A DNA stretch of 33,083 bases from Paracoccaceae bacterium (GCA_019429405.1 JAHYIZ010000032.1:1-33083), one strand, 5' to 3'; positions 12,157-22,488 are shown, counted from the stretch's first letter. Notes: a model not told the origin generated them from the sequence alone. Made by a program: numbers and translations.

Positions 12157-14310
12157 TCAACCGGGGCTTAACATCACTACGCTAAGTGGCGGCAGGTAAA
12201 ACGCACCACTTGCCGCCCCACCCCGCCACGGCCGCGCCTCGGCCTTGACCGCGCCCATGTTGCCACGGTTTTCGCCACCATAATGCGCGCTGTCGGTATT
12301 GAGCACCTCATGCCAGTCGCCGCGTTGCGACAGGCCCAGCCGATAGCCCACGCGCTCGATCGGTGTGAGGTTCGCCACCACCAGCACCGGCGCCGCACCC
12401 GGCACGCGGCGTTCAAACGCATAGACCGAATTGGCGGCATCATCCGCTTCGACCCAGGCGAACCCCTCGCCCCGGCAATCGCCCCAATGCAACGCAGGCG
12501 TTTTGCGGTAAAGCCGGTTCAGATCGCGCACGAGGTTTTGCACGCCCGCATGGCGCGGATCGTCAAGCAAGTGCCAGTCAAGCTGCCCCGCTTGCGCCCA
12601 TTCGCGCGCCTGCGCAAACTCCTGCCCCATGAACAACAGCTTCTTGCCGGGGTGGCCCCACATCAGGCCAAGGAAAGCGCGCAGGTTGGCAAAACGCTCA
12701 CCCTCCAGCCCCGGCATCTTGCCGAGCAGGCTACCCTTGCCATGCACCACCTCGTCATGGCTAACCGGAAGAATAAAGTTTTCGCTGTAAGTATAGGAAC
12801 TTGCGAAGGTAATCTCATTGTGGTGATGGCGTCGGTGGATCGGATCGCGGGCGAAATAGCGCAGCCAGTCGTTCATCCAGCCCATGTTCCACTTGTAGCC
12901 AAACCCAAGGCCCCCGTCATGCACCGGCTTTGAAACACCGGGGTAAGAGGTGCTTTCCTCTGCCACCGTCATGATGCCGGGCGCACCGCCATAGGCGGCC
13001 GCGTTGACCTCTTGCAAAAAGGCAATTGCTTCAAGGTTTTCGCGCCCGCCCTTGATGTTGGGCACCCATTCACCCGCAGGGCGCGAATAGTCACGGTAAA
13101 GCATCGAGGCCACAGCATCGACGCGCAGACCGTCAAGGTGGTATTCCTCCAGCCAAAAGAGCGCGTTGGCGAGCAGGTAGTTGGCCACCTCGCGGCGCCC
13201 GTAGTTGAAGATGAGGGTGTTCCAGTCGCGATGAAAGCCCTCGCGCGGGTCGGCGTGTTCATAAAGCGGCGTGCCATCAAAGCGCGCCAGCCCATGCGCA
13301 TCGGTCGGAAAATGCCCCGGCACCCAGTCGAGGATGACGCCAAGCCCGCGCAGATGCGCAGCATCGACAAGGGCCGCAAATTCCTCGGGCCGACCGTGGC
13401 GGATGGTGGGGGCGTAAAGCCCGATCGGCTGATAGCCCCAGCTGCCGTCAAACGGGTGCTCGGTAATAGGCAGGAGCTCAATATGGGTAAACCCCATATC
13501 TGCCACATATTCAACCAGTTGCGATGCGGCCTCAAAGTAGCTTAGCGGCCTGCCCCCCGCGCCCGCCACGCGCCGCCAACTGCCCAGATGCACCTCATAG
13601 ATTGCAATTGGCGCGCCAATGGCAGCGGCCTCGGCGCGGGTCTTCATATGCGCGCCGTCGCCCCAGACATGCCGCCCCAATGCCCGCACCACCGAGGCGG
13701 TCTGCGGCGGATGCTCGGCGCCAAAACCCACCGGGTCGGCCTTGAGCGGCAGCACCGTGCCGTCAGGCCCAAGGATTTCATATTTATAGGCCTCGCCCTC
13801 GGCCAGGCCCGGCGCAAAGATCTCCCATACGCCTGTGGCGCCGCGCTTGCGCATCTGGTGGCGCCGGCCATCCCAGTTGTTGAAGCCACCCACCACCGAA
13901 ACCCGGCGCGCATTGGGCGCCCAGACCGCGAAATGCACCCCGGCCACGCCCTCATGCGTGATCAGATGCGCGCCCAAAGCCTGCCACAGGCGGCGGTGGC
14001 GGCCCTCGCCGATCAGATATTCGTCAATCTCGCCCAGCACCGGGGCAAAGCGGTAGGGGTCTTCAAATTCCCATCTGCCCGCCGCCCCCTCTGCGCGAAG
14101 GCGGTAAGGGGCGCCCTCGGGCCAGTCGGCGGCAAACACCCCGGCATGCACGGCCTTCATCTCGACCGTCGCGGCGCCCACCACCCAAAGCCGCGCCGCA
14201 TCGGGCACCAGCGCCACCATCTGGCCGCCGTGAGGGCCAAGCACCGCAAACGGGTCGGGGTGGATTGCCCCGGCCAAGGCCCGCGCCGTTGCGGCGTTCA
14301 GTGGTGCCAT
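12157..14310 (-). CDS. glgB: 1,4-alpha-glucan branching enzyme
   Basis: Makes alpha-1,6 branches in glycogen by cutting and transferring glucan chains (GH13). The 717-residue protein begins [27 protein letters not shown], with an N1 domain ahead of the CBM48 domain ([30 protein letters not shown]). The catalytic barrel shows the nucleophile Asp in [19 protein letters not shown], the acid Glu in MTVAEEST, and the stabilising Asp in [15 protein letters not shown]. The start at 14310 follows GGGGGCGG, with only 8 bp from the glgP stop. An upstream in-frame ATG at 14424 would lie inside glgP and encodes a non-homologous tail, so I rejected it. Confidence 0.96.
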   Translation of the reverse strand: MAPLNAATARALAGAIHPDPFAVLGPHGGQMVALVPDAARLWVVGAATVEMKAVHAGVFAADWPEGAPYRLRAEGAAGRWEFEDPYRFAPVLGEIDEYLIGEGRHRRLWQALGAHLITHEGVAGVHFAVWAPNARRVSVVGGFNNWDGRRHQMRKRGATGVWEIFAPGLAEGEAYKYEILGPDGTVLPLKADPVGFGAEHPPQTASVVRALGRHVWGDGAHMKTRAEAAAIGAPIAIYEVHLGSWRRVAGAGGRPLSYFEAASQLVEYVADMGFTHIELLPITEHPFDGSWGYQPIGLYAPTIRHGRPEEFAALVDAAHLRGLGVILDWVPGHFPTDAHGLARFDGTPLYEHADPREGFHRDWNTLIFNYGRREVANYLLANALFWLEEYHLDGLRVDAVASMLYRDYSRPAGEWVPNIKGGRENLEAIAFLQEVNAAAYGGAPGIMTVAEESTSYPGVSKPVHDGGLGFGYKWNMGWMNDWLRYFARDPIHRRHHHNEITFASSYTYSENFILPVSHDEVVHGKGSLLGKMPGLEGERFANLRAFLGLMWGHPGKKLLFMGQEFAQAREWAQAGQLDWHLLDDPRHAGVQNLVRDLNRLYRKTPALHWGDCRGEGFAWVEADDAANSVYAFERRVPGAAPVLVVANLTPIERVGYRLGLSQRGDWHEVLNTDSAHYGGENRGNMGAVKAEARPWRGGAASGAFYLPPLSVVMLSPG

Positions 14311-14318
14311 GCCGCCCC

Positions 14319-16712
14319 CTATGGTGCCGATGCCGCGCCCCAGATACCCGTCATGTATTCCCCGATCGCGCGATCCGACGAAAAATACCCCATCCGCGCG
14401 GTGTTCAGCGCCGCCATCCGCCACCAGCGGTCAGGGTCGGCAAAGGCCGCATCAACCCGCGCCTGCGCCGCGTCATAGGCGGCAAAGTCCGAGGCCACGA
14501 GGAAATAGTCGCTATGCCAGATATTGTGCACAAGGCCGTGGTAGCGCCCCGGCTCATCGGGGCTGAAACGGCCTTCGGCGATCATCTGCAGCACGTCCTG
14601 CAAGGGCTGGCTGGCAAGGATTGCCTCGCGCGCATGGTCGGGGTTGCGGCGCCGGTCCGCCACCTCGGCGGCGGTCAGGCCGAACAGAAAGAAGTCCTCC
14701 GCCCCGACCTGCTCGCGAATCTCCACATTGGCGCCATCGAGCGTGCCAATTGTCAGCGCGCCACTAAGCGCGAATTTCATGTTGCCGGTGCCCGACGCCT
14801 CTTTGCCGGCGGTGGAAATCTGCTCTGACAGGTCGGCGGCTGGCACGAGGCGCTCGGCCATGCTGACGTTGTAATTTTCGGGGTAGACAATCTGCAACAG
14901 GTCGCGGGTTTTCGGGTCTGCGTTAACAACGGACGCGACATCGTTGATAAGGCGAATGATTTCTTTGGCGGCATGGTAGCCCGGCGCGGCCTTGCCGCCG
15001 AAAATCCGCAGCCGTGGCACGGCGTCGCCGGGGCTTTCGCGCAGCCGCTGCCAGTGCGCGACGGCCTGCAAGATGTTCAAAAGCTGGCGCTTGTATTCAT
15101 GCACGCGCTTGACCTGCACATCGAAAATGGCGCCGGGGTTTGCCGTCAGCCCCTGCGTCTCGCGCAGCCAGCGCGCCAACGCTGCCTTGTTGGCGGCCTT
15201 GGCGGCGGCGAAATCGGCGCGAAAGCCCGCGTCGTCGGCAAGCGGTTCCAGCCCGCGCAGGCGGTCAAGATCGGCCTCCCAGCCCGGCCCGATCGACCGC
15301 GTGATCAGGCCGGAAAGCGCGGGGTTCGCCATTTTCAGCCAGCGCCGGGGGGTGATGCCGTTGGTCACGTTGACCACCCGGCCCGGATGCAGCGCCGAAA
15401 GCTCGGGGAAGAGCGTGCTTTTGACCAGTTCGGTATGCAGTGCCGAAACCCCGTTGACCTTGTGCGCGGTGATGAAGGCAAGGTCGCCCATCCGCACTTC
15501 GTGGTGCTTGACGATCCCCACCCAATGCGGGCGGGTTGGGTGGCGCGCGGCGTGCCAGGCGTCGATCTCTTCGATGATCTGCATGTGGCGTGGCAAGACA
15601 GAGCCCATGAGGTAGGTTGCCCAGCGTTCCAGCGCCTCGGGCAAGAGCGTGTGGTTGGTGTAGCCAAGGCAGGCCACCGCAATGGTGATCGCAGCCTCAA
15701 AGCCCAGCCCGTGCTGATCGACCAGCAGTCGCACCAGTTCCGGCCCCGCCAGTGCCGGGTGGGTGTCGTTCATCTGGATTGCCGCATGGGCAGGCAGGTC
15801 GGTCAGCGCATAGCCGCCCGCAAGGTGGCGGCGCAGAATGTCTTGCAGTGCTGCCGAAACAAGGAAGTATTCCTGCTTCAGCCGCAATTCCTTGCCGGCA
15901 AATGTGGTGTCGTCGGGGTAGAGCACGCGGGAAAGCGTGCGCGCCAGTGCCTCGGGTTCTGCCGCAGCGGCGTAATCACCGTGGTTGAAGCGGGCGAGGT
16001 CAAAAAGCGCGGTTGGCTTGGCCGACCAGAGCCGCAGCGTATTGGCCCATTTCGCGCCCCAGCCGATGACCGGGGTATCATGCGCCTCGGCGCGCACGGT
16101 TTCGCCCGGCGTCCAGACGGCGCGGCCCGCGCGGCGCGTCACCTCGCCGCGAAAACCGATGGTATAGGCGGATTCGGGGCGCTCAAACTCCCACGGGTGG
16201 CGCTGGGTCAGCCAGTTCTCGGCCTGTTCGCGCTGCTGGCCGTGCTCGATGCTCTGCCGGAACAGCCCGTGTTCGTAGCGAATGCCGTAGCCGTAGCCGG
16301 GGCAGCCGAGCGTGGCCATGCTTTCCATGTAGCAGGCAGCCAACCGCCCGAGGCCGCCGTTGCCCAGCGCGGCGTCGGGCTCATCGCCCACCAGCGCGGC
16401 AAAATCGACGCCAAGCCCCGCCATCGCCACGCTGGCGGCATCACGCAGGCCAAGGTTGATCGCGGCGTCTTCCAGCAGGCGCCCGACCAGAAATTCCATC
16501 GACAGGTAATAGACCCGCTTGGCGCCGGTTTCCCAGGTCTTGCGCGTTGCGGCGAACCACGGTTCCACGATGCGGTCGCGCAGCGCGAAAGAAAGCGCCA
16601 GCCGCCAGTCGTAGGCCGACGCGTGCGGCGCATCCTTGCCCATCGTGAAGGTCAGATGGCGCAAAATGTCGGCGCGCAGCGTTTCGGCGTTGGTAACGTT
16701 ACCAGTGGTCAC
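14319..16712 (-). CDS. glgP: Glycogen/alpha-glucan phosphorylase
   Basis: A PLP enzyme (GT35) releasing glucose-1-phosphate from alpha-1,4-glucan ends. The sequence is complete, from [10 protein letters not shown] and [22 protein letters not shown] through [13 protein letters not shown] and [12 protein letters not shown]. The C-terminal PLP-lysine block reads [19 protein letters not shown]. No ATG is available near the conserved N-terminus. Candidate starts are GTG at 16712 (797 aa, GGAAGG ten bases upstream) and TTG at 16754. I prefer the GTG. It is first in the operon, so transcription of all six glg/pgm genes probably begins above it. Two LacI-like palindromes straddle the chosen start. 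Confidence 0.95.
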   Translation of the reverse strand: MTTGNVTNAETLRADILRHLTFTMGKDAPHASAYDWRLALSFALRDRIVEPWFAATRKTWETGAKRVYYLSMEFLVGRLLEDAAINLGLRDAASVAMAGLGVDFAALVGDEPDAALGNGGLGRLAACYMESMATLGCPGYGYGIRYEHGLFRQSIEHGQQREQAENWLTQRHPWEFERPESAYTIGFRGEVTRRAGRAVWTPGETVRAEAHDTPVIGWGAKWANTLRLWSAKPTALFDLARFNHGDYAAAAEPEALARTLSRVLYPDDTTFAGKELRLKQEYFLVSAALQDILRRHLAGGYALTDLPAHAAIQMNDTHPALAGPELVRLLVDQHGLGFEAAITIAVACLGYTNHTLLPEALERWATYLMGSVLPRHMQIIEEIDAWHAARHPTRPHWVGIVKHHEVRMGDLAFITAHKVNGVSALHTELVKSTLFPELSALHPGRVVNVTNGITPRRWLKMANPALSGLITRSIGPGWEADLDRLRGLEPLADDAGFRADFAAAKAANKAALARWLRETQGLTANPGAIFDVQVKRVHEYKRQLLNILQAVAHWQRLRESPGDAVPRLRIFGGKAAPGYHAAKEIIRLINDVASVVNADPKTRDLLQIVYPENYNVSMAERLVPAADLSEQISTAGKEASGTGNMKFALSGALTIGTLDGANVEIREQVGAEDFFLFGLTAAEVADRRRNPDHAREAILASQPLQDVLQMIAEGRFSPDEPGRYHGLVHNIWHSDYFLVASDFAAYDAAQARVDAAFADPDRWWRMAALNTARMGYFSSDRAIGEYMTGIWGAASAP
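16691..16704. promoter_or_regulatory. LacI-family operator-like perfect palindrome at the glgP 5' end
   Basis: TGGTAACGTTACCA is a 14-bp perfect dyad with a central CG, the classic shape of LacI/GalR-family operators. It falls in codons 3-7 of glgP if the GTG at 16712 is the start. Such a downstream position would allow roadblock-type repression. No LacI gene is in the window. Confidence 0.55.
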
Positions 16713-16725
16713 GGATGCGCGGCCT

Positions 16726-16741
16726 TCCAAAGCGGTTTGGA
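16726..16741. promoter_or_regulatory. Second LacI-like operator half-site pair upstream of glgP
   Basis: TCCAAA-GCGG-TTTGGA has perfect 6-bp facing arms around a 4-bp non-palindromic centre that again contains CG. Its centre is 36 bp from that of the palindrome at 16691-16704. It overlaps the presumed Shine-Dalgarno region of glgP and lies in the glgP/alpha-glucosidase divergent region. It is weaker evidence than the first site. Confidence 0.4.
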
Positions 16742-16849
16742 TGCCTTTGTGCAACCCTGCCCCGGCCTCGTCAAGCGCGCTTGCGGGGAATCGTTTCGCC
16801 GGGCGCGGGCAACGGCTAGGTGTGCGCGAAGGCGTGGATGGGGGATGCG

Positions 16850-18457
16850 ATGGCGGAATGGTGGCGCGGCGCGGTGGTCTATCAGGTCTATCCGCGCAGC
16901 TTTCAAGATAGCGACGGCGACGGGGTGGGCGATCTGCGCGGCATCACCCGCCGCCTTGACCACATCGCCAGCCTTGGCGCCGATGCCATCTGGCTGAGCC
17001 CGGTGTTCCCCTCGCCAATGGCCGACATGGGCTATGATGTGGCAGACTATTGCGGCATCGACCCGCTGTTTGGCAGCCTCGATGATTTCGACGCCCTGCT
17101 GGCGCGCGCGCATGCGCTGGGGCTGCGGGTGATCCTTGATCAGGTGCTCAGCCATTCCTCCGACCGCCACGCGTGGTTTGCCGACAGCCGCAAGCTGGGC
17201 GCCAAGGCCAACTGGTATGTCTGGGCCGATGCCAAGCCAGATGGCAGCCCGCCCAACACCTGGCTTTCGGTCTTCGGTGGCCCGGCATGGGAATGGGATG
17301 CGGCGCGGCGGCAGTATTACCTGCACAACTTCCTGGCGAGCCAACCCGACCTTAACCTGCACAACCCGCAGGTGCAGGATGCGGTGCTCGATGCGCTGCG
17401 GTTCTGGCTTGACCGGGGGGTCGATGGTTTCCGCCTCGATACCGTCAACTACTACCTGCATGATGCGGCCCTGCGCGACAACCCGCCCGCGCCCCCCGCA
17501 CCAGATGGCCGCCCCCCCGCCAATACCTACGACATGCAAGACCACCTCTATGACAAGACCCGCCCCGAAAACCTCGCGTTGCTGGCCCGTATACGCGCGC
17601 TGACAGACCGTTACCCCGACCGCTGCCTGGTGGGCGAAGTGGGCGAGGTGGCGGGGCGGGCGCTGCCGATCATGGCGGCCTATACGGCGGGGGCCAAGCG
17701 GCTGCACATGGCCTACAGCTTTGATCTGCTGGGCGAAGATTACACGCCCGCGCATTTTCGCGCGGTGATCGAGGGCTTCTTTGCCGCCGCGCCCGATGGC
17801 TGGCCCTACTGGTCGTTTTCAAACCATGACGTGATGCGCGCCGCCAGCCGCTGGGCCAAGCATGGCGCCAGCCGTGATGCGCTGGCGAAACAGGCGCTGG
17901 CGCTGCTGGCCTCGCTGCCCGGCACGATCGGGCTTTATCAGGGCGAAGAGCTGGGGCAGACCGAAACCGCGCTTGACTACGCCGAGCTGACCGACCCGCC
18001 CGGCCTGCGGTTCTGGCCCGAGGTCAAGGGGCGTGACGGCTGCCGCACGCCGATGGTCTGGGATGAAACGCCGCAGGCAGGGTTCAGCACCGCGCGGCCA
18101 TGGCTACCGGTAAAGCCCGCGCAGGCCGCGCGCAACGTGGCGGCACAAGAGGCCGATCCGGCATCGGTGCTGCACCATTGCCGCGTGGTGCTGCGGTTGC
18201 GCAGCACCACGCCCGCGCTGCGGCTTGGGCAGGCGCGGTTTCTCAATCTGCCGCCGCCGCTGCTGGGCATTGAACGGCGCCTCGGGGCGGACAGGGTCAG
18301 CTGCATTTTCAATCTTTCGCCGCATCCGCTGACCCTGGCAAATCCCCCGCCCGGCACGCCCCTGCTGGCCTCGCCCCAGCCCGGCACGCGAGGGGCCTCG
18401 CCACGCCGCGGCGCGCTCGACTTGAAGGCGAACGGCTGGGTCTGGCTGCGGCACTAA
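16850..18457 (+). CDS. Alpha-glucosidase, GH13 family (AglA-like)
   Basis: A cytoplasmic GH13 exo-acting alpha-glucosidase of the oligo-1,6-glucosidase/AglA type; no signal peptide is present. It opens MAEWWRGAVVYQVYPRSFQDSDGDGVGDLRGI, typical of the group. The nucleophile Asp197 lies in GFRLDTVNYY, the acid Glu263 in LVGEVGE, and the third Asp327 in FSNHD. Region I reads DQVLSHSSDRHAWF, with Ser where many relatives have Asn; this wording occurs in alpha-1,4-glucosidases of the group. The ATG at 16850 follows GGGGGATGCG; an earlier in-frame ATG at 16838 is possible. It is divergent from glgP, so it probably feeds glucose from imported alpha-glucosides into the same pool. Trehalose-6-phosphate hydrolase activity is not excluded. 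Confidence 0.9.
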   Translation: MAEWWRGAVVYQVYPRSFQDSDGDGVGDLRGITRRLDHIASLGADAIWLSPVFPSPMADMGYDVADYCGIDPLFGSLDDFDALLARAHALGLRVILDQVLSHSSDRHAWFADSRKLGAKANWYVWADAKPDGSPPNTWLSVFGGPAWEWDAARRQYYLHNFLASQPDLNLHNPQVQDAVLDALRFWLDRGVDGFRLDTVNYYLHDAALRDNPPAPPAPDGRPPANTYDMQDHLYDKTRPENLALLARIRALTDRYPDRCLVGEVGEVAGRALPIMAAYTAGAKRLHMAYSFDLLGEDYTPAHFRAVIEGFFAAAPDGWPYWSFSNHDVMRAASRWAKHGASRDALAKQALALLASLPGTIGLYQGEELGQTETALDYAELTDPPGLRFWPEVKGRDGCRTPMVWDETPQAGFSTARPWLPVKPAQAARNVAAQEADPASVLHHCRVVLRLRSTTPALRLGQARFLNLPPPLLGIERRLGADRVSCIFNLSPHPLTLANPPPGTPLLASPQPGTRGASPRRGALDLKANGWVWLRH

Positions 18458-18575
18458 GGCCATGTGCTAACACGCAATAATGCTTGAGTGGTGGCCAGCG
18501 GCCAGCTAAACTTATGATTGTGGGGTGTATGGTTAAAGGGTCTTAAAGTTGTATTGAGGGCAAGGCGCATTATTG
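18458..18575. other. Short AT-richer leader before the 130-aa hypothetical gene
   Basis: 118 bp without a gene. It is less GC-rich than its surroundings, with a TTAA-N6-TTAA arrangement at 18533-18546. It presumably holds the promoter of the following small gene. GAGGG at 18556-18560 is a plausible but distant ribosome-binding site; AAGG at 18562-18565 is nearer. Confidence 0.4.
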
Positions 18576-18968
18576 ATGACAGCGAGTTTCGACGCGGGCC
18601 CTGTGCCTCTGCCGAGTGGTGCATTTGAAGCTGCCCCTGCAAACAGTCGCACGATCTTGCTGGTAGAACCGCGCCATTCGGTGCCGACCAGGTTGCCGCT
18701 GGCGGGTGCGAGAAACGTGACCTGTGTTCCCCTCGCGGCGGTTGATGCGGGTCTGCTGGTACGATTGCGCCCGGATGTCGTGCTGGCGCCGCTGATGACC
18801 CCAAGCTTCGACATGCTCGACCTTGCGCGCATGCTGTGGATGCTCGATTTTCGCGGTCAGGTGCGCGCACTGACGCCCGCCATTCCCGACCCGCATCTGG
18901 TCTGTTCCGAAATCATGGCGGCCTGCCCCGGCCTTGACTTCGATCTGATCGTGGTCAAGCCCGACTAG
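18576..18968 (+). CDS. Conserved-looking hypothetical protein, possibly a degenerate receiver-like fold
   Basis: I do not recognise a named family. The 130 residues lack a signal peptide and membrane segments. The pattern is a hydrophobic strand TILLVEP near residue 27, a loop/strand RPDVVLAPLMTPSFDMLDLARML (about 65-87), a strand after FRGQVRALTP, and a C-terminal CPGLDFDLIVVKPD. This alternation of strands and helices loosely resembles a response-regulator receiver domain. An aspartate triad is not evident: the first strand ends VEP rather than DD. The ATG at 18576 is preceded by GAGGGCAAGG, and codon use matches its neighbours. It stands alone, convergent with the ArgE-type gene. Coding status is likely; function is unknown. 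Confidence 0.7.
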   Translation: MTASFDAGPVPLPSGAFEAAPANSRTILLVEPRHSVPTRLPLAGARNVTCVPLAAVDAGLLVRLRPDVVLAPLMTPSFDMLDLARMLWMLDFRGQVRALTPAIPDPHLVCSEIMAACPGLDFDLIVVKPD

Positions 18969-19009
18969 ATTTTCACCCGCGCCGCAAGCCCGGCAGGGCG
19001 GCAGGCGCG

Positions 19010-20170
19010 CTAGCGGCCCAGCCCGTCAACCAGATCCTCCATGAACGCCCAGCCCGCCTTGAACTGCGCCACCGTCAGGTATTCGTCGGCCTGATGCGCC
19101 TGCGCGATGTCGCCGGGGCCGCAAACCACCGCCGACCAGCCGCGCGCCTGAAACTGCCCGGCCTCGGTGCCGTAGCTGACGACGTGGCGCGCGTTGTCGC
19201 CGGTAAGTGCGCGCGCAAGGGCCTCGGCGGCGCCGTTGGTTTCGGGCGCCAGCGGCGGCACCACGAAACGCTCGCTGACCTCGATTCCGGCCTCGGGGCG
19301 CACCGCCTTCATCTCGGCCTCAACCTCGGCCACCTTGGCGTAAAATGCCTGCCGCCAGCGGTCGGGGTCTTCGCCCGGCACGACGCGAAAATCGATGCCG
19401 AATTCGCAGGAACCGGCGGTAATGTTATGCGCGGTGCCGCCGGAAATCTGCCCGGTGTGAACCGTTGTCCATGGCGGGTTGAACATCGCCGCCAAGGGGC
19501 CCGGTTTCGCGGCACGGTTGGTAATGTTCTGCGCATTCACCCATGCCAGCAGCTTTGCGCCTTCGAGAATTGCATTGACGCCTTCGTGCATGATCGAGCT
19601 GTGCACCTCGTAGCCTTTCACCCGCAGCCAATAGGCCATGCCGCCCTTGTGCCCGGTGACAACGCGCAGCATCGTCGGCTCGCCCACGATCACCGCCGCG
19701 GCACGCGGCAGCGCGGCCATCGCCTCGATCATCGGAATGCAGGCAATGCACCCCAACTCCTCATCGTGGCTCAGCGCCAGTTGCAGCGGGCGCTTGACCC
19801 CACGCTCTTTCGCCAGCACCAGCGCGGCCAGCGCCAGCGCATCAAACCCCTTCATGTCGCAGGTGCCGCGGCCATAAAGGCGGCCGTCACGCTCGACCAC
19901 GGTGAAGGGATCAGAAGTCCACGACTGCCCATCGACCGGCACCACGTCGGTGTGCCCCGAAAGCACCACACCGCCCGGCACCGCTGGCCCCACCTGCGCG
20001 AAAAGACTGGCCTTGCGGCCATCGGGCGCGGGCACCACGGTGGACGCAATGCCGTGCCCGTGCAACCACGCCCGCACCCATTCGATCAGGTCAAGGTTGC
20101 TGTCGCGGCTGACGCTGGGGAAGGCGACGAGCGACGCAAGGAGCGCGCGGGCGGTGGCGAGGTCTGGCAT
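19010..20170 (-). CDS. argE: Acetylornithine deacetylase-type M20 metallohydrolase
   Basis: A cytoplasmic M20 family amidohydrolase. ArgE removes acetyl from N-acetylornithine, but close relatives deacylate other amino acids or dipeptides. The 386-residue protein has the di-metal ligands His73 and Asp75 in SGHTDVVP, Asp105 in GRGTCDMKG, the general-base/ligand pair Glu137-Glu138 in SHDEELGC, Glu164 in VGEPT, and a C-terminal AQAHQADEYL with the last His. The dimerisation domain lies between. The ATG at 20170 follows GGAGTGACCC. It is divergent from a peptide-type ABC importer, so hydrolysis of an imported acylated compound is a reasonable alternative to arginine biosynthesis. Confidence 0.85.
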   Translation of the reverse strand: MPDLATARALLASLVAFPSVSRDSNLDLIEWVRAWLHGHGIASTVVPAPDGRKASLFAQVGPAVPGGVVLSGHTDVVPVDGQSWTSDPFTVVERDGRLYGRGTCDMKGFDALALAALVLAKERGVKRPLQLALSHDEELGCIACIPMIEAMAALPRAAAVIVGEPTMLRVVTGHKGGMAYWLRVKGYEVHSSIMHEGVNAILEGAKLLAWVNAQNITNRAAKPGPLAAMFNPPWTTVHTGQISGGTAHNITAGSCEFGIDFRVVPGEDPDRWRQAFYAKVAEVEAEMKAVRPEAGIEVSERFVVPPLAPETNGAAEALARALTGDNARHVVSYGTEAGQFQARGWSAVVCGPGDIAQAHQADEYLTVAQFKAGWAFMEDLVDGLGR

Positions 20171-20386
20171 GGGTCACTCCGGTGTTGCGGCGGGCAGGCT
20201 GCGACATGAGGCCGCAGAGCGCAACCCCTGCCGCGATCTCTGCCGAGAGAATTTCCGTTGCGCAAGTGGCGCAGAAACGAACTTGCGTGAGCGCTAAAAA
20301 TCTCTAACACTGGCGCCTACGCTGCCTTTGGTGGGCGGGAGTCTGCACGACAAAGAACAACAATAACAACGAACTGGGAGCAATCC
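20171..20386. promoter_or_regulatory. Divergent intergenic region between argE-type gene and peptide ABC operon
   Basis: 216 bp with no gene. TTGCGT (20283-20288) and TAACAC (20305-20310), 16 bp apart, are a weak sigma-70-like candidate pointing at dppD. TTGCGCAA at about 20258 is a short palindrome. GGGAG sits just before the dppD ATG. I see no riboswitch-like structure by eye. Confidence 0.3.
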
Positions 20387-21412
20387 ATGCCCGATGGGGC
20401 GAACTCTGTCCTGTATGTCGAGGGGTTGAAGACCGTCTTCAAGGTCCGCGGCGGCGAAGTGCACGCTGTCAATTCGGTCAGCTTCGATCTGAAACCCGGC
20501 GAATTGCTGGGGGTGGTGGGCGAGTCCGGTTCGGGCAAGTCGGTCACCATGATGTCGCTTCTGGGCCTGCTACCGTCGCCACCCGCCGAGGTGCGCGAGG
20601 GGCGCGTGATTTTTGACGGGCGCGACCTGCTGCAATGCTCGCCCGCCGAATTGCGCGCGGTGCGCGGGCTTGGCGTCGGCTTCATCTTTCAAGACCCGAT
20701 GACCTCGCTGAATCCGGTTTTTACGGTCGGCTTTCAGATCATGGAGCCGTTGCGCCGCCACCTTGGCATGAACAAGGAGGCCGCGCGCAAGCGGGCACAG
20801 GAACTGCTGGAGCTGGTCAACATTCCCGATGCCGCGCAGCGGCTTGGCGATTACCCGCACCAGTTTTCGGGCGGCATGCGGCAGCGCGTGATGATCGCCA
20901 TCGCGCTGGCCTGCGACCCCAAGGTGCTGATCGCCGACGAGCCGACGACCGCGCTCGATGTGACGATTCAGGCGCAGATTCTCGAACTGATCCGCGAGCT
21001 GCGGCAAAAGCTGGGCATGGCGATTGTCTGGATCACGCATGACCTTGGCGTGATTGCGGGCATCGCAGACCGGGTGATCGTGATGTATGGCGGGCAGATT
21101 GTCGAACAGGCGCCGGTGGGGGAGCTCTTTGCCCGGCCGCGCCACCCCTATACGCGCGCGCTTTTGCAGACCGTGCCAAGCGTGCTGGGCGAGCGCGCGC
21201 CCAAGTTGAAAGTGATCGAGGGCCAGCCGCCGATGCTGACCGCCACCCCCACGGCCTGCCCGTTCCGCCCGCGCTGCGCGCAGGCGTTTGATCGTTGCGC
21301 GCGCGAAAATCCGGCGCGGCGCGCGGTGGGGCGCGGGCATGATGTTGCCTGCTTTTGGGATTTTGACAGCAACGGCCCCGTAGCCGCCGCCGAAAGCGCC
21401 GCCAATGCTTGA
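20387..21412 (+). CDS. dppD: Peptide-type ABC transporter ATP-binding protein (DppD/OppD type)
   Basis: One of two ATPases powering a peptide/nickel-family importer. The 341 residues carry Walker A GESGSGKS (45-52), Q-loop [10 protein letters not shown], signature FSGGMRQRV (about 159-167), Walker [13 protein letters not shown], and the switch histidine in WITHDLG. The C-terminal oligopeptide-transporter extension is present, with [14 protein letters not shown] and the cysteine-rich [14 protein letters not shown]. The ATG at 20387 follows GGGAGCAATCC. It is the first gene of the operon, overlaps dppF by 8 bp, and is divergent from the ArgE-type gene. Substrate cannot be determined. Confidence 0.93.
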   Translation: MPDGANSVLYVEGLKTVFKVRGGEVHAVNSVSFDLKPGELLGVVGESGSGKSVTMMSLLGLLPSPPAEVREGRVIFDGRDLLQCSPAELRAVRGLGVGFIFQDPMTSLNPVFTVGFQIMEPLRRHLGMNKEAARKRAQELLELVNIPDAAQRLGDYPHQFSGGMRQRVMIAIALACDPKVLIADEPTTALDVTIQAQILELIRELRQKLGMAIVWITHDLGVIAGIADRVIVMYGGQIVEQAPVGELFARPRHPYTRALLQTVPSVLGERAPKLKVIEGQPPMLTATPTACPFRPRCAQAFDRCARENPARRAVGRGHDVACFWDFDSNGPVAAAESAANA

Positions 21413-22487
21413 CCACAAACCCACGCAAAAAACGCTGGTCGAAGTTGACGGGCTGAAGTTGTATTTCCCGATCACCGCCGGCCTCTTTCGCAGCAAGGTC
21501 GGCGATGTAAAGGCGGTCGATGGGGTGTCGTTCTCGATTTTCGAGGGCGAGACGCTGGGGCTCGTGGGCGAATCGGGCTGCGGCAAATCCACCTGCGGGC
21601 GTGCGCTTTTGCGGCTTTACGATGTGACGGCGGGCAGCATCCGCATTGGCGGCGTCGACATCGCCAAGCTCAGCGCCGATGCGCTGCGCCGGATGCGCCC
21701 GACCATGCAGATGGTTTTTCAAGACCCACAGGCGAGCCTGAACCCGCGCATGACCGTGGCGGGCATCATCGGCGAGCCGCTGGATGAGCACACCACGCTC
21801 AACCGTGCCGAAAAGCTGGCGCGGATTTACGAATTGATGGACGCCGTGGGCCTCAGCCGCGATTTTGCCAACCGCTACCCGCATGCCTTTTCGGGCGGGC
21901 AACGCCAGCGCATCGGCATTGCCCGCGCGCTGGCGCTGAACCCCAAGTTCATCGTCTGCGATGAACCGATCGCGGCACTCGATGTCTCGATTCAGGCGCA
22001 GGTCGTGAACCTCTTGGAAGAATTGCAGGACCGGCTCGGGCTGACCTACCTTTTCATCAGCCACGATCTGAGCATGGTGCGCCATATCGCCGACCGCGTC
22101 GCGGTGATGTATCTGGGTCAGATCGTTGAGCTGGCCAGCCGCGAGGCGCTCTATGGCAGCCCCAAGCACCCCTATACGCAGGCGCTTTTGTCGGCGGTGC
22201 CCGAGCCCAACCCCGAACACGAGGCCAACCGGCGCCGCATCATTCTGACCGGCGACGTGCCCTCGCCAGCGAACCCGCCCGAGGGCTGCAATTTCTGCAC
22301 CCGCTGCCCGAAGGTCATGGATATCTGCCGCAAGGTGGAACCGGTCAGCCGCGAGATTGAACCGGGCCGCTTCGTGGCCTGCCACCTTTACGAAACCACC
22401 ACGACCGCCGGGGCAACGGCGGCACCCGAGGCATCAGGCGCGAACAGCTTGAGCACAAATAATACGACAACCCAACAAGGAGTCTGA
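21405..22487 (+). CDS. dppF: Peptide-type ABC transporter ATP-binding protein (DppF/OppF type)
   Basis: Second ATPase of the importer, 360 residues. Visible motifs are Walker [10 protein letters not shown] (55-63), Q-loop [14 protein letters not shown], signature [15 protein letters not shown], Walker [15 protein letters not shown] and switch FISHDLSMV. The C-terminal [16 protein letters not shown] and [14 protein letters not shown] resemble DppF. The usual DEPVSALD reads DEPIAALD. The start overlaps the dppD stop by 8 bp, suggesting translational coupling, and the stop is one base from the binding-protein ATG. The last ~25 residues are a low-complexity Ala/Thr/Asn tail ([20 protein letters not shown]) beyond the conserved domain. 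Confidence 0.93.
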   Translation: MLDHKPTQKTLVEVDGLKLYFPITAGLFRSKVGDVKAVDGVSFSIFEGETLGLVGESGCGKSTCGRALLRLYDVTAGSIRIGGVDIAKLSADALRRMRPTMQMVFQDPQASLNPRMTVAGIIGEPLDEHTTLNRAEKLARIYELMDAVGLSRDFANRYPHAFSGGQRQRIGIARALALNPKFIVCDEPIAALDVSIQAQVVNLLEELQDRLGLTYLFISHDLSMVRHIADRVAVMYLGQIVELASREALYGSPKHPYTQALLSAVPEPNPEHEANRRRIILTGDVPSPANPPEGCNFCTRCPKVMDICRKVEPVSREIEPGRFVACHLYETTTTAGATAAPEASGANSLSTNNTTTQQGV

Positions 22488-22488
22488 C

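Noticed and set aside
16820-16849. Earlier starts for the alpha-glucosidase (16820, 16838)
   Set aside because: Family members begin just before the WWRGAVVYQVYPRSF block, and the ATG at 16850 has the better-spaced GGGGGAT.
14973-16997. Long plus-strand open frame (674 codons) opposite glgP
   Set aside because: Low-complexity Gly/Arg/Ala/Val composition and no recognisable domain. It crosses the glgP-aglA divergent region and runs antiparallel to an intact glgP.
18533-18546. TTAA-N6-TTAA as a CtrA-type site
   Set aside because: The known CtrA consensus has a 7-bp spacer and a following C; this spacer is 6 bp and the flanks do not match.
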